Source: Maritalea porphyrae
Lineage (GTDB): Bacteria; Pseudomonadota; Alphaproteobacteria; Rhizobiales; Devosiaceae
DNA: 64,000 nucleotides
Assembly (NCBI RefSeq): GCF_030159895.1
Contig: NZ_BSNI01000002.1
Span: 932,039 to 996,038 of the forward strand
Reading direction: 5' to 3'
This document shows positions 9,179 through 17,465 of the stretch, in pieces. Each line of letters starts with the position of its first letter. The stretch's first letter is position 1. The notes under the pieces were generated by a model. It was not told the origin of the DNA and searched no databases. It saw only the letters and a program-made list of their open reading frames with translations. The position numbers were made by a program, and so were the translations under genes.

Positions 9179-10223
9179 CTAGCGATGAAAAACCTGCAGT
9201 TAAACCAAGGGCTTGCGCCAGATCATCTGTGGCAATTCCTGCCATGGAGTGTAGAACGAGCGACAAATATTCAAGTTTGCTGCGCTCATTGGATATCGGC
9301 GCTTCAAGCACGGGGCTTTCAAGCTTGGTAGCGTGAACAGCGTTTTTAGCTTCAAACAAGTAGCTGTCAATTATCCAATGCTGTTCCTCATCAAGAAGCG
9401 TATTAAAATCAGCAGCTTGCGTAAAGTCACTCAGGCCCTCGACATTGGCCGCAATACTCTTAAGCGTCAAGCCGCTGCGCCAGAATAAACCCGATTTGGG
9501 TTTTGCTGATCCGGCATCATCGCCCAAATAGTTCTTCAATCGGGTGTCATGAAAAATGCCAGGGCCGTGCGCAATTGTTCCCAGAATATCGCGTTTTGTC
9601 TCGGCAGATTCACGATAATTCTGATTGTTTTCACCCGGGTTTTCCAGAATATCAGCAAACCCGCCAGCTTTGTCCCATTCGGTGACAATTTCGGCAGCAA
9701 CTTCAAGTAAAGCACTGGAGATTGTCAAACCGAATTGGCAGCGATAATCATCTTGGTGCAAAAGCGCTTCGTCGGCACCGGTACCAAACAGAACAAATTC
9801 AAGGGCACCTAATCCTTGCAAGGCGACACTCTTTTTTTGCAAAGACCCGATGGTGAGGGCGGTCTGATCTTTCTGGCCAATAGCGCGCTGAACTTGCTTT
9901 AGACCAATCGACTTGCGGTCCGGCCAGAACAGGATTCTTTCTAAGCGGTTTTCTTGCAGCACCGGACCAAATCGAACAATTTCGGCGCGACTCCACTGCA
10001 AAGCCAATGCTGCAAAAGCACTGCGTGCTGCCTCCAAATGTGCGGTGCTTGGCGACGCGCATAGTGTTTCCAACTTGTGAGTTTGCGCGGCTGCTGCGTC
10101 TTCAAACGCGAGATATTGCGGCATGATGAACTGATCCACAACGCGCTTTTCGATGCCATCGGCAAAAGCGTTGGCTGTGAACAGTGATAGGGCAAAAAGG
10201 GCAGGGGCAATAAATCTAATCAT
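9168..10223 (-). CDS. Imelysin family protein (second copy, divergent GxHxxE motif)
   Basis: Secreted imelysin (peptidase M75-like/iron-regulated) protein of 351 residues with a signal peptide (MIRFIAPALFALSLFTANAF). It is shorter and more divergent than the imelysin at 11789-13063. At the place of the conserved GxHxxE motif it has GLGALEFVLFG, so the His is replaced while the Glu remains. The segment RFGPVLQENRLERILFWPDRK matches the YRFGP..D/E..W region of the family. It overlaps the di-haem gene start by 4 bases and the DUF1513 gene by 11. Loss of the His suggests a partner or structural role rather than the same metal site. Confidence 0.85.
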   Translation of the reverse strand: MIRFIAPALFALSLFTANAFADGIEKRVVDQFIMPQYLAFEDAAAAQTHKLETLCASPSTAHLEAARSAFAALALQWSRAEIVRFGPVLQENRLERILFWPDRKSIGLKQVQRAIGQKDQTALTIGSLQKKSVALQGLGALEFVLFGTGADEALLHQDDYRCQFGLTISSALLEVAAEIVTEWDKAGGFADILENPGENNQNYRESAETKRDILGTIAHGPGIFHDTRLKNYLGDDAGSAKPKSGLFWRSGLTLKSIAANVEGLSDFTQAADFNTLLDEEQHWIIDSYLFEAKNAVHATKLESPVLEAPISNERSKLEYLSLVLHSMAGIATDDLAQALGLTAGFSSLDGD

Positions 10224-11734
10224 AGGGAATTCAAGAAACTCAAAAGCGAGGAACGGTCAAGCTTATTCATGGCGACAACTTGGTCACGCGAGGCTTGCGC
10301 TTCGCCCCCATGCCACAAAATGGCTTCAAGCAGATTGCGGGCGCGACCATCATGCAAAAACTGCGTGTGTCCAGACACTGTTTCTGTTAGCCCGATGCCC
10401 CACAATGGTGGCGTGCGCCATTCGCGCCCAGAAGCGCTGCCCACCGGGCGATTGTCAGCCAATCCGTCGCCCATATCGTGCAAAAGCAGATCGGTGTACG
10501 GCCAGATCAATTGGAACTGCTGAGCCTTGTGTGGTGCGTCACGCCGCGTGACATATTTAGGTGTGTGACAACTCGCACAGCCGATATTGTAGAATAATTC
10601 TTTGCCGCGCAGCACTTCAGGGTCATCAGCGTCACGTCGCATCGGTACGGCCAGGTTTTGCGCATAGAATGTGACAAGTTCCAAAATTGGATCAGGCACT
10701 TCAGTATCGCCCTGGCTTTGCTGTACCCCGTGCGCAGCGGCAAGGCAGGCCATTTGGAAGTCGGTGCATTCACCCCAATGTTTGGGGACGTCTGGTGTTG
10801 ATAGTCCTAGATCACCTGCGAACGCACCGGCACTTTGCGCACGCACTGTTGCGTGTGATGCTTTGTGACCAAAGCGGCCAATTTGCTTGTCGTATCCAGG
10901 GTAATAAACCCAAGAGACCCGCCCAGATATCCCGTCGCCATCAACGTCATTTGGGTCAGCTTGCGCCAAAATGTCTGTAGGGTGGATTGCTTCCAGAAGC
11001 CCAAGCCCAATCATTTGCGGGGCAACACGCGGCGATATCATCACATCGGGGTCAAGTGGGCCATAATTGAGATCGGTGATTGTGTAGGTCGGTGTGCGCA
11101 AATAGGCGCTTTCGCCATCGCCAAGCTTTACCTCATTCTCTTCATAGGAGATTTGCATTTGCCCTTCCGCCGGCACCCCAGGCACAGCCAAATCCTGCAA
11201 TTGCCTGCCATAGGTTGGCTCTTCAATCACTTGAAGCTCACCGGTGGCGAGTTTTGCTTTTTCTTCTTCTGTTTGCGGAGGAACGGAAAGCCGCAGGAAC
11301 ATTGATACCCGATCGTCAACTTCGTTGGCTGGGGCATGGCCTCGTCCATCTTTGAGGTGACAAGATTGGCAGGCGCGGGCGTTGAAAAGCGGGCCAAGCC
11401 CGTCAGAGGCGAATGTGGAGGAGGGTGACGAGACCCACAATTTTTCAAAAAACCCGTTGCCAAGATTGAACTTTTCTTGGTCGGCGAAATCTAGATTTGC
11501 CGAAAAGTGCGAAAAAGCATCGCGCGATACCAATTTGCGCGACGTGCCTGCGCCGCCCTGCATATTCTCAAACTTTTCAGGTTTTGAAAAATCTGATGTG
11601 GGGCGAGTGACAGACTGAACGCGCTCGCGCTCGGCTGCGCTCAAATCGTGGCGTTCTGGATGGTGCTCTTGTGCGACCGCAAGTCCAACCAAAAAAGGGA
11701 ACAATGCGACCCCAACTAAGAAGTCGCGGGCCAT
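10220..11734 (-). CDS. Di-haem oxidoreductase, DUF1111 family (putative thiol oxidoreductase)
   Basis: Exported c-type cytochrome-like protein of 504 residues with a signal peptide (MARDFLVGVALFPFLVGLAVA). Two haem-binding motifs are visible: CQSCH (near residue 116) and CASCH (near residue 388). Sequences such as GDGISGRVSW and FLHDGRARNLLEAILWHGGEA, with late Met/His residues available as distal ligands, fit the DUF1111/di-haem peroxidase-like family. It lies between the two imelysin genes and overlaps the downstream one by 4 bases. A role in redox steps of periplasmic iron uptake is plausible from this conserved neighbourhood, but no reaction has been shown. Confidence 0.9.
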   Translation of the reverse strand: MARDFLVGVALFPFLVGLAVAQEHHPERHDLSAAERERVQSVTRPTSDFSKPEKFENMQGGAGTSRKLVSRDAFSHFSANLDFADQEKFNLGNGFFEKLWVSSPSSTFASDGLGPLFNARACQSCHLKDGRGHAPANEVDDRVSMFLRLSVPPQTEEEKAKLATGELQVIEEPTYGRQLQDLAVPGVPAEGQMQISYEENEVKLGDGESAYLRTPTYTITDLNYGPLDPDVMISPRVAPQMIGLGLLEAIHPTDILAQADPNDVDGDGISGRVSWVYYPGYDKQIGRFGHKASHATVRAQSAGAFAGDLGLSTPDVPKHWGECTDFQMACLAAAHGVQQSQGDTEVPDPILELVTFYAQNLAVPMRRDADDPEVLRGKELFYNIGCASCHTPKYVTRRDAPHKAQQFQLIWPYTDLLLHDMGDGLADNRPVGSASGREWRTPPLWGIGLTETVSGHTQFLHDGRARNLLEAILWHGGEAQASRDQVVAMNKLDRSSLLSFLNSL

Positions 11735-11788
11735 TGGTAATCTCCAAATGATAAAGGGACCGCCCCAATGGCGATCCCATAATTGTTG

Positions 11789-13063
11789 CTATTCAAATAC
11801 AGCGTTCGGATTGTCCAAGCTGTCAGAACCTTCAATCGCGACATCGGCCAAATCAAGCTTTGCCACTACGCGTTCGATTGAGCGGGTTTGGTCAACCAAG
11901 GCATCAATTGCCGCTTGCACAACTGCGTTACCTTCAGCGTTGCCTTCACCAATCATTTGGTCATAGGCTTCAGTTTCAGCGCGATCCACCATTGCTTGCA
12001 TCTTGCCCATGGTCGCATCCAACTTGTCCCGCAGTTCTTTGTCCAAGTCTGCATCAATATGGGCGATGAATTCAGCCAATGATGGTCCGGCAATCACTGA
12101 GCCATCTACGCGTGTATAGCTGCCCAAATAGACGTTTTGGATGCCCTTTGCGTCGTAGAAATGTGAATAGTGGGTGTTGTCAGAAAAACAATCATGCTCT
12201 TCTTCTGGATCATGCACCAAAAGGCCAAGCTTCATACGTTCTCCGGCCAACTCGCCATAAGACAATGATCCCATACCCGCCAGAATTGTTGCAAGGCCCG
12301 CTTTCTCGTCACCCGATGTGACAGCTTCACGCGCTGCGCCGCCAGCAGCCCAATTTGCCACCATTTCTTCAAGGTCAGCGATCATCAATTCTGATGCGGC
12401 TTGCAAGAAATCGCCACGACGATCGCAACTGCCGCCAGTACAGTTTTCGGTGTCAAAATCAGTTGCGGGTCGATTTCCTGCGCCCGGACCCGTTCCATTC
12501 AAGTCTTGGCCCCAAAGCAAAAACTCAATTGCGTGATAACCAGATGCCACATTGGCTTCAACGCCGCCCGCTTCGTGCAACTCATTCGCGATCACGTCAG
12601 CGGTGATGTTTTCAATCGTTACAGTTTTGCCATTGATGTAGACTTGCTTGTTGGCGATCACATTTGCTGTGAATAGTCCGTTTTCGTCGCTTTCAGCGCC
12701 ATAATAGCCTAGGTCGACATAATCGATTAGGCCCTCGTCGAGCGGCCAAGCGTTTACTTTGCCTTCCCACTCATCAACAATTGGATTGCCGAAACGATAG
12801 GCTTCTGTTTGCTGGTATGGCACGCGCGCCGCAATCCATGCAGCACGGGCCGCATCGAGATTAGCCGCAGTTGGTTCTGCAAGCAGCCGATCAATTGCTG
12901 CGTCCAATGCTTTAGCCGTCACCAAGCTGTCTTCATAACCCGCAAGTGCAATATCAGCGTAGGTGTCCAAAACAGCCTTTGCGTCGTGACCGCCAGCGAG
13001 CGCACTTGTTGTCATCAAACATGCAATCGCGCCAGCGGTTGCCAAATTCTTCAAAATTCTCAT
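11789..13063 (-). CDS. irpA: Imelysin family iron-regulated protein (IrpA-like)
   Basis: First gene of the iron-linked operon. The 424-residue product has a signal peptide cleaved near ALAGG, and the intact imelysin motif GYHAIE at residues 175-180 in ASGYHAIEFLLWGQD. The CFSDNTHYSHFYDAKGI region is characteristic of IrpA-type imelysins. Family members are induced by iron limitation and sit in the periplasm or at the outer membrane; the molecular role is still debated (metal binding versus peptidase). A perfect TTAGAA-N3-TTCTAA dyad lies 135 bases upstream. Downstream genes are the di-haem protein, a second imelysin and DUF1513. Confidence 0.92.
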   Translation of the reverse strand: MRILKNLATAGAIACLMTTSALAGGHDAKAVLDTYADIALAGYEDSLVTAKALDAAIDRLLAEPTAANLDAARAAWIAARVPYQQTEAYRFGNPIVDEWEGKVNAWPLDEGLIDYVDLGYYGAESDENGLFTANVIANKQVYINGKTVTIENITADVIANELHEAGGVEANVASGYHAIEFLLWGQDLNGTGPGAGNRPATDFDTENCTGGSCDRRGDFLQAASELMIADLEEMVANWAAGGAAREAVTSGDEKAGLATILAGMGSLSYGELAGERMKLGLLVHDPEEEHDCFSDNTHYSHFYDAKGIQNVYLGSYTRVDGSVIAGPSLAEFIAHIDADLDKELRDKLDATMGKMQAMVDRAETEAYDQMIGEGNAEGNAVVQAAIDALVDQTRSIERVVAKLDLADVAIEGSDSLDNPNAVFE

Positions 13064-13197
13064 CTCAATTCACTGGCGCGGTAATCGCCAATGCTCCACG
13101 TTTATCAAAATTGCACGCTAGAAATTGCGACTTCCCCTAGCTCTAATTAAGTGGAGTTACACAATCCATATATAAAATCAAATGAAAATTCAACAGC

Positions 13198-13212
13198 TTA
13201 GAACGATTCTAA
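13198..13212. promoter_or_regulatory. Iron-control element (Irr-box-like dyad) upstream of the imelysin operon
   Basis: TTAGAA-CGA-TTCTAA is a perfect 6-3-6 inverted repeat. It matches the iron-control element bound by the haem-responsive regulator Irr in rhizobia and relatives. It lies between the SRPBCC gene stop and the imelysin start, so it most likely controls the imelysin operon in response to iron or haem status. Confidence 0.7.
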
Positions 13213-13302
13213 AGTTGAAGGAAAATGTTCCTAAACATGTGAAGAAAAATGGATGAGCAGATGCCAACCCCTTTTTTCGGGCGTAACTAGCAACATATTT
13301 CG

Positions 13303-13803
13303 TCAGGTCGTCACAGCCATCTGTCGCGCCTTACCATCTTTGTTCCTTTTGGCTTTCCTTGGGTGAACCCGGCCTGTTTCTGCCCAGAATTTGAACTCTT
13401 CCAATACTTTGGGCATGGTTTGGTTTAACCCCAAGACCAAAAGCGGACCCATGGGTTTTGCCCACCACTTCATTACCATGTTCGGCGACATGGTTACTCT
13501 GCTGCGGTTAGGGCCAAGGCTCGTGACGCGCCAACTATTTCGAGCAGCATTGACAATTGCAGGACGTCCCTTGATCAGATCATAGTCGATGCGCATTGCC
13601 AGATTGTCGACGTGGGTAATGTTCTCGGTAAGAACCTTCTTGCCAATATGGCATTCACGATGTGACCCTGGCTCAACATCACCAATCATCGCCGAACTAT
13701 CCAGCAAGCTGGTCCATTCCCCGGTGTTTCCAAAGCCATCGCACAATTTGTGCCAAGACTTTTCTGCTGGCACGTCAATATCAATACTGAACTTCATTTT
13801 CAT
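13303..13803 (-). CDS. SRPBCC (polyketide cyclase/START-like) family protein
   Basis: Small soluble protein of 166 residues with a START/Bet v1-like ligand-binding fold: MKMKFSIDIDVPAEKSWHKL opens with the typical beta strand and VPA turn, followed by GDVEPGSHRECHIG and a C-terminal helix (LLVLGLNQTMPKVLEEFKFW). The ligand is unknown. The start ATG at 13803 has AGGAG six bases upstream; the longer frame to 13827 ignores this site. A TTCCC-N5-GGGAA dyad lies 54-68 bases before the start, and an almost identical one precedes the adjacent XRE regulator. Both genes are therefore probably under that regulator. Confidence 0.8.
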   Translation of the reverse strand: MKMKFSIDIDVPAEKSWHKLCDGFGNTGEWTSLLDSSAMIGDVEPGSHRECHIGKKVLTENITHVDNLAMRIDYDLIKGRPAIVNAARNSWRVTSLGPNRSRVTMSPNMVMKWWAKPMGPLLVLGLNQTMPKVLEEFKFWAETGRVHPRKAKRNKDGKARQMAVTT

Positions 13804-13856
13804 ATCGGTCTCCTTGTCTAACGCCAAGGATGTATGATGAAGGGGCGCGAACCCAA

Positions 13857-13871
13857 TTCCCGATCAGGGAA
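13857..13871. promoter_or_regulatory. TTCCC-N5-GGGAA operator before the SRPBCC gene
   Basis: TTCCCGATCAGGGAA is a perfect 5-5-5 inverted repeat. It overlaps the stop codon of the XRE gene (13864-13866) and sits at promoter distance from the SRPBCC start. It matches the dyad at 14711-14725 at 13 of 15 positions. Confidence 0.7.
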
Positions 13872-14676
13872 GCGGCTGCGTTTTTTCGGCCAATTCTTCG
13901 AAAAATTCTTGCGTCGTTTGATCTGTCGGAAAAGTCAATTCAACACGCACCTCGCTCAACGTCACTTCGTGCGCATGAGAGAATTTCATAAATGTCGAGA
14001 AGGTCGAAAGCCTTTTCCCGCCAACGATCAAAATTGGCGAAAGAACAATGTCTGTTTCTCCGCCCCTAAGCGGAGGTCGCTCAACATTTTTAAGAAGTTC
14101 CTCCATGCGAGAAACCATTTTTTCAAGACGGTGGTTGAAGCATCCGGCTAGCTCTGCACGTTGGCGATCCAATAAGCCGTGGGCAACTTCGGCCCAGTTC
14201 TCAACCAATTTGGGGGCATTGCCGTCTGGGTTGAAAAATATCTCAACGCGCTCTTCTGGCGAGGTTGTCATGGAATTTGGTGCAAATGCTTTGTAGGCCT
14301 CATTTGCCAATAAAATGTCACCCGCACCATTCATGGCACAGCCCGGATAAGGGTCGTGTTTTTCTAGAACCGCTACTAATGCCGCGCGATAGGGTTCGAT
14401 TTTTTGATGTTCAAAGCTATATTCCGCCATCTCAGGCTGTAAACCAGCAAGGCCAAGAAGTTGATTGATTTCGCGCGACGGTAATTGCATTGCACCCGCG
14501 AGCCGCAAGATCAAATCGCGCCCGGGCCGTGATCTGCCAGTTTCAATGAACGAAAGATGGCGTGGCGTTGTGCCTGCATTTGAAGATAAAGCGAGTTGGC
14601 TCAATCCTCGTCGATCGCGCAGATTTCGCAATAAGCGACCAAACCCGCTTACGTCTTTTTGTGAGTTACTTTTCAT
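13864..14676 (-). CDS. XRE family regulator with MmyB-like C-terminal ligand-binding domain
   Basis: Transcription regulator of 270 residues. The N-terminal helix-turn-helix (residues about 10-65) reads GRLLRNLRDRRGLSQLALSS followed by the conserved TTPRHLSFIETGRSRPGRD. The C-terminal PAS-like MmyB domain is recognised by CAMNGAGDILLANEAYKAF and VELTFPTDQTTQEFFEELA. Members of this class bind small lipophilic ligands in a few characterised cases; the ligand here is unknown. A perfect inverted repeat upstream of its own start and a second before the SRPBCC gene indicate autoregulation and a small two-gene regulon. Confidence 0.9.
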   Translation of the reverse strand: MKSNSQKDVSGFGRLLRNLRDRRGLSQLALSSNAGTTPRHLSFIETGRSRPGRDLILRLAGAMQLPSREINQLLGLAGLQPEMAEYSFEHQKIEPYRAALVAVLEKHDPYPGCAMNGAGDILLANEAYKAFAPNSMTTSPEERVEIFFNPDGNAPKLVENWAEVAHGLLDRQRAELAGCFNHRLEKMVSRMEELLKNVERPPLRGGETDIVLSPILIVGGKRLSTFSTFMKFSHAHEVTLSEVRVELTFPTDQTTQEFFEELAEKTQPLP

Positions 14677-14710
14677 CGCCCAAGCTTAGCTTGAAAGGGA
14701 GGCAAAGCAA

Positions 14711-14725
14711 TTCCCTTTCAGGGAA
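14711..14725. promoter_or_regulatory. TTCCC-N5-GGGAA operator before the XRE regulator gene
   Basis: TTCCCTTTCAGGGAA is a perfect 5-5-5 inverted repeat centred 42 bases upstream of the XRE start. It shares 13 of 15 bases with the site at 13857-13871 and abuts the terminator of the cupin-like gene. Confidence 0.7.
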
Positions 14726-14727
14726 GC

Positions 14728-14758
14728 AAAAAAAAGAGGCCGCAAAAATTGCAGCCTC
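14728..14758 (-). terminator. Rho-independent terminator of the cupin-like gene
   Basis: On the minus strand GAGGCTGC pairs with GCGGCCTC around a seven-base loop, with one mismatch, and is followed by eight T residues. It separates the cupin-like gene from the XRE/SRPBCC pair. Confidence 0.88.
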
Positions 14759-14783
14759 TCGAATTTCATTTGCAAGGATCAAA

Positions 14784-15734
14784 CTAAGCTTGTTTGATTT
14801 CCCACTGCTCATTAGCAGGGATATCGACGATTTTTGTCAGATCGTTTTTATCCATGGTGAAAGAACACATCATCTTGCGCTCTTTGCCCTTGAGCAATCC
14901 AAGCTTTTTGATGCCAAGAGCGGCCGCACATTTAGCATATGCACCCAAGCCATCAATGTTTGTTGATTTTGGCTGCATGCCCATATAGCGGCGCATATAG
15001 CCGTTGGTGTAGTAAACACCATATTTGCGTTGCGCTTCTGGGGTGAAGAACTCTGTGGTGATCGACACGTTGAGACCCTCAACATTGTCCACACGGTGCG
15101 GTGCGTTCAATTCCCACGAAAGAGCTTGGCCGGGCTCAAGCAAGACGCTTTGTGCATTCTTGTCCCATTCAGCGTCGTACGCCACTTCTTCTTCTGTCTC
15201 GCGCAAGATCACGCCCTCAAGCGTTTCGTCAGGCAGATGGGTTTTGTTTTCCGCATCATATAGCCAAACGCGCTTTTTACCGCGGAGGTGCCAAAGGCAA
15301 ATAAACGGAATATCTGTGTGATAAAATACCCGCGCTGTCGGCGACGAAATCAACAAGCTTGATTCACGTTTGAACGTTTTCAGGTTCGGGTTGCCTTCTT
15401 CAAGCTCTTCAAACGAGTCGTCGATCAACTTGTGGTACTCTGGTGCCACAACGTCAAACCGGCGCAAACACATCCAAACCTGACCGTCGTGAATGGCTTT
15501 GATGATCTCTTTGCCTGACAAGTCGCCTTTGTCGCCAGAGCGCCAAACCTTTTCCTCACCCACCTTGGTCATGGTGTTGAGCATGTAAAATTCGCGCGGG
15601 TAGCGATCAATAAGATCTGCTAGCGCGTCATCTGTGAAAAACCCACTGTCATTGAGGTTGTGTTGAATGCTGACTTGGCCCTTACCAAAATTGTCCGCAC
15701 CGCCTTTTTCAACTTTTGTCCAGCGTCCCATCAT
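14784..15734 (-). CDS. Cupin/JmjC-like domain protein (putative 2-oxoglutarate/Fe(II) type)
   Basis: Soluble protein of 316 residues. It contains a JmjC/cupin_8-like core: a facial-triad candidate HTD in VFYHTDIPFICLWHLRGKKR, then a distal His in SWELNAPHRVDNVEG, spaced as in the double-stranded beta-helix of Fe(II) enzymes. GKKRVWLYDAEN is also typical of JmjC-type cupins. The substrate is unknown; such proteins may hydroxylate proteins, RNA or small molecules. AGGAGA lies 2 bases before the first of two consecutive ATG codons, so the second (15731) is equally likely. It is transcribed alone and ends in a strong terminator. Confidence 0.7.
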   Translation of the reverse strand: MMGRWTKVEKGGADNFGKGQVSIQHNLNDSGFFTDDALADLIDRYPREFYMLNTMTKVGEEKVWRSGDKGDLSGKEIIKAIHDGQVWMCLRRFDVVAPEYHKLIDDSFEELEEGNPNLKTFKRESSLLISSPTARVFYHTDIPFICLWHLRGKKRVWLYDAENKTHLPDETLEGVILRETEEEVAYDAEWDKNAQSVLLEPGQALSWELNAPHRVDNVEGLNVSITTEFFTPEAQRKYGVYYTNGYMRRYMGMQPKSTNIDGLGAYAKCAAALGIKKLGLLKGKERKMMCSFTMDKNDLTKIVDIPANEQWEIKQA

Positions 15735-15930
15735 TCTCTCCTAAATATCCGCCTACCCTGTTTCCCTTCGAGCGCGGGTTATTCCCGCTTGTCGATCGAA
15801 ATGAATTGGGGCTCATTATTCATTGAGCATGTGCAAGATAATCAGAAAGAAAAATTGTTGCGCGACCATCTTGTTGGTAGCGTTAAAAAGCTTAGTGAAA
15901 ATCTATGGTTAAACGCGGTCAAACCCTTGA

Positions 15931-17061
15931 CTAGGCTGGATTAACCCTGTTTTCGATCCGAAAGCTTTCAGGGATTTCAATCGGTGTTGAACCGGTAATC
16001 GGCGCCAGCACCGCCTGCGCCATCCGATGGGCAATGCCAAAGCCGATCTTGAAGCCGCCAGTGGCGATATGCACGCCATCATGATCTGGCAATCGCCCCA
16101 ATAGTGGGTCGCGGCCAATGGGCTGCATCCGCAAATTCGCCCACCGTTCTGCAACAGGTGCATCTTTGATCACCGGGCAGATCATGCGTGCCTTCGCAAT
16201 TACATCTTCAAGCAACTGATCGGTAGCACGCGCATCCTCAAACTCGCGCTCGGACGTGCTGCCAATCGCAGTGCGTCCATCCTCGTGTACGATCAGATAG
16301 ACACCTTGTTGAAAGAGGACCGGCAACTTTGGGTCAAGTTTTGTGTCCAAAAGAGCGGCTTGCCCTTTTACAGGGCGACCTGCCAGCGACGGTGTGAAGG
16401 GCTTTAGAATATCAAATGACCCAAGCCCAGCTGCAACGATGAAGTCCTTCGCATTGATCATGGTGCCATCGTTCAGCGTCATTTTTTTGTTTTCGCCAGA
16501 TGTAACGGGTGTGTGTTCAAATATGTCCACTTGGCCGGCGATGGATTTCAACAAAGCAGCGGTAACAGCGCGCGGATTCACATGGGCGGAAAGATCGTCA
16601 AATACTGCGCCATGCGGCATCACATCGCTGTCTGGCCAGCCCGAGCTGTGCGGCTCGTCGACAATGCGCATTTCAAACTGACGCTCACCGTATTGCCACC
16701 TGTCGTGAGCTGCGGCACAGCGCTCTTGTGCATCATTAAGGTGTTCCGGACGCGACAAGGGTTGCAAACGACCAACCCGGGCATAGCCGCAACTCACACC
16801 GGTCGTTGCTTCTATCTCCGCAACTAGATCTTCCAACTCGACCAAACCGTCAAACTGAAACTGCTTTTTGCCATTCCATTGGGTTGGCATATGCGGCATC
16901 AATGCCCCCAACAACCCACCACTTGCACCTGAGGCAATCGTGTTGGCTTCAAACAGCGCGGTTTTTAACCCGGACTTTTGCGCAAAATAGGCGCACCAAA
17001 GGCCAACGACCCCGCCGCCGATAATCGCCAAATCATAATTTTTGCTCAAAACATTGCTCAT
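15931..17061 (-). CDS. FAD-dependent oxidoreductase (DAO family), probable stand-alone MnmC oxidase half
   Basis: FAD enzyme of 376 residues. The dinucleotide motif IIGGGVVGLWCAYFA lies near the N-terminus, and ASGASGGLLGALMPHMP resembles the GASGN..G.LYP segment of the C-terminal oxidase domain of MnmC. The C-terminus has the expected IATGGFKIGFGIA. In MnmC this domain removes carboxymethyl from cmnm5(s2)U34 of tRNA before methylation. A stand-alone MnmD methyltransferase lies nearby at 18222-18917, supporting a split MnmC; a D-amino-acid or glycine oxidase role remains possible. The ATG at 17061 is preferred over the TTG at 17097. It is divergent from the first cobalamin riboswitch. Confidence 0.75.
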   Translation of the reverse strand: MSNVLSKNYDLAIIGGGVVGLWCAYFAQKSGLKTALFEANTIASGASGGLLGALMPHMPTQWNGKKQFQFDGLVELEDLVAEIEATTGVSCGYARVGRLQPLSRPEHLNDAQERCAAAHDRWQYGERQFEMRIVDEPHSSGWPDSDVMPHGAVFDDLSAHVNPRAVTAALLKSIAGQVDIFEHTPVTSGENKKMTLNDGTMINAKDFIVAAGLGSFDILKPFTPSLAGRPVKGQAALLDTKLDPKLPVLFQQGVYLIVHEDGRTAIGSTSEREFEDARATDQLLEDVIAKARMICPVIKDAPVAERWANLRMQPIGRDPLLGRLPDHDGVHIATGGFKIGFGIAHRMAQAVLAPITGSTPIEIPESFRIENRVNPA

Positions 17062-17128
17062 GAATTCGGGTTGATCACATTCAAAGTTGATTGACAAGCT
17101 ATAGCGCTGATTTTAGGTTCGACAACAC

Positions 17129-17333
17129 TTCAGGTGTCCATTCGGCGACAAAGCCAAATTGAATGGATGAAACGGGAAGCTGGTCCGGTCGACCCAATTA
17201 GGGGACCAAATCCAGCACTGCCCCCGCAACGGTAGATGAGTGTTAGGTGCGATCAAATAGCCACTGCGTTTTCGTGGGAAGGCGATCAAACCCGGGCATG
17301 TTGCCCAACTCATAAGTCCGGAGACCGGCCTGA
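17129..17333 (+). ncRNA. Cobalamin riboswitch upstream of cbiM
   Basis: Leader RNA matching the AdoCbl riboswitch. In order: GGGAAGCTGGT, the core CTGCCCCCGCAAC (17218-17230), GCCACTG, GTGGGAAGGCG, and the B12 box variant AAGTCCGGAGACCGGCC (17314-17330). It lies between the divergent FAD oxidase and cbiM. Two perfect hairpins follow before the ribosome-binding site, GACATTTC/GAAATGTC (17349-17369) and TCGCAC/GTGCGA (17423-17441), which probably form part of the expression platform. Cobalamin binding should lower expression of the cobalt transporter. The 404-base gap 17062-17465 is accounted for by this element, its platform and the promoter. Confidence 0.92.
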
Positions 17334-17348
17334 TGTGAAAAGGAACCG

Positions 17349-17441
17349 GACATTTCGGGGAGAAATGTCAACGTGCACGCTGCTCGAAGACCACTCCCAA
17401 ATGTCTAAAACGTAACGACGATTCGCACGGGGTAAGTGCGA
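17349..17441 (+). promoter_or_regulatory. Expression platform hairpins between riboswitch and cbiM
   Basis: Two perfect inverted repeats follow the aptamer: GACATTTC-GGGGA-GAAATGTC (17349-17369) and TCGCAC-GGGGTAA-GTGCGA (17423-17441). Neither has a T-tract. The second ends 8 bases before the AAGGA ribosome-binding site at 17451, so control by altered translation initiation is more likely than by termination. Confidence 0.5.
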
Positions 17442-17465
17442 CGGAGTTTAAAGGACAAAATCGAT

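Noticed and set aside
17436-17465. Upstream GTG start for cbiM
   Set aside because: It lies in the riboswitch expression platform and would hide the metal-binding MHI N-terminus encoded from 17466.
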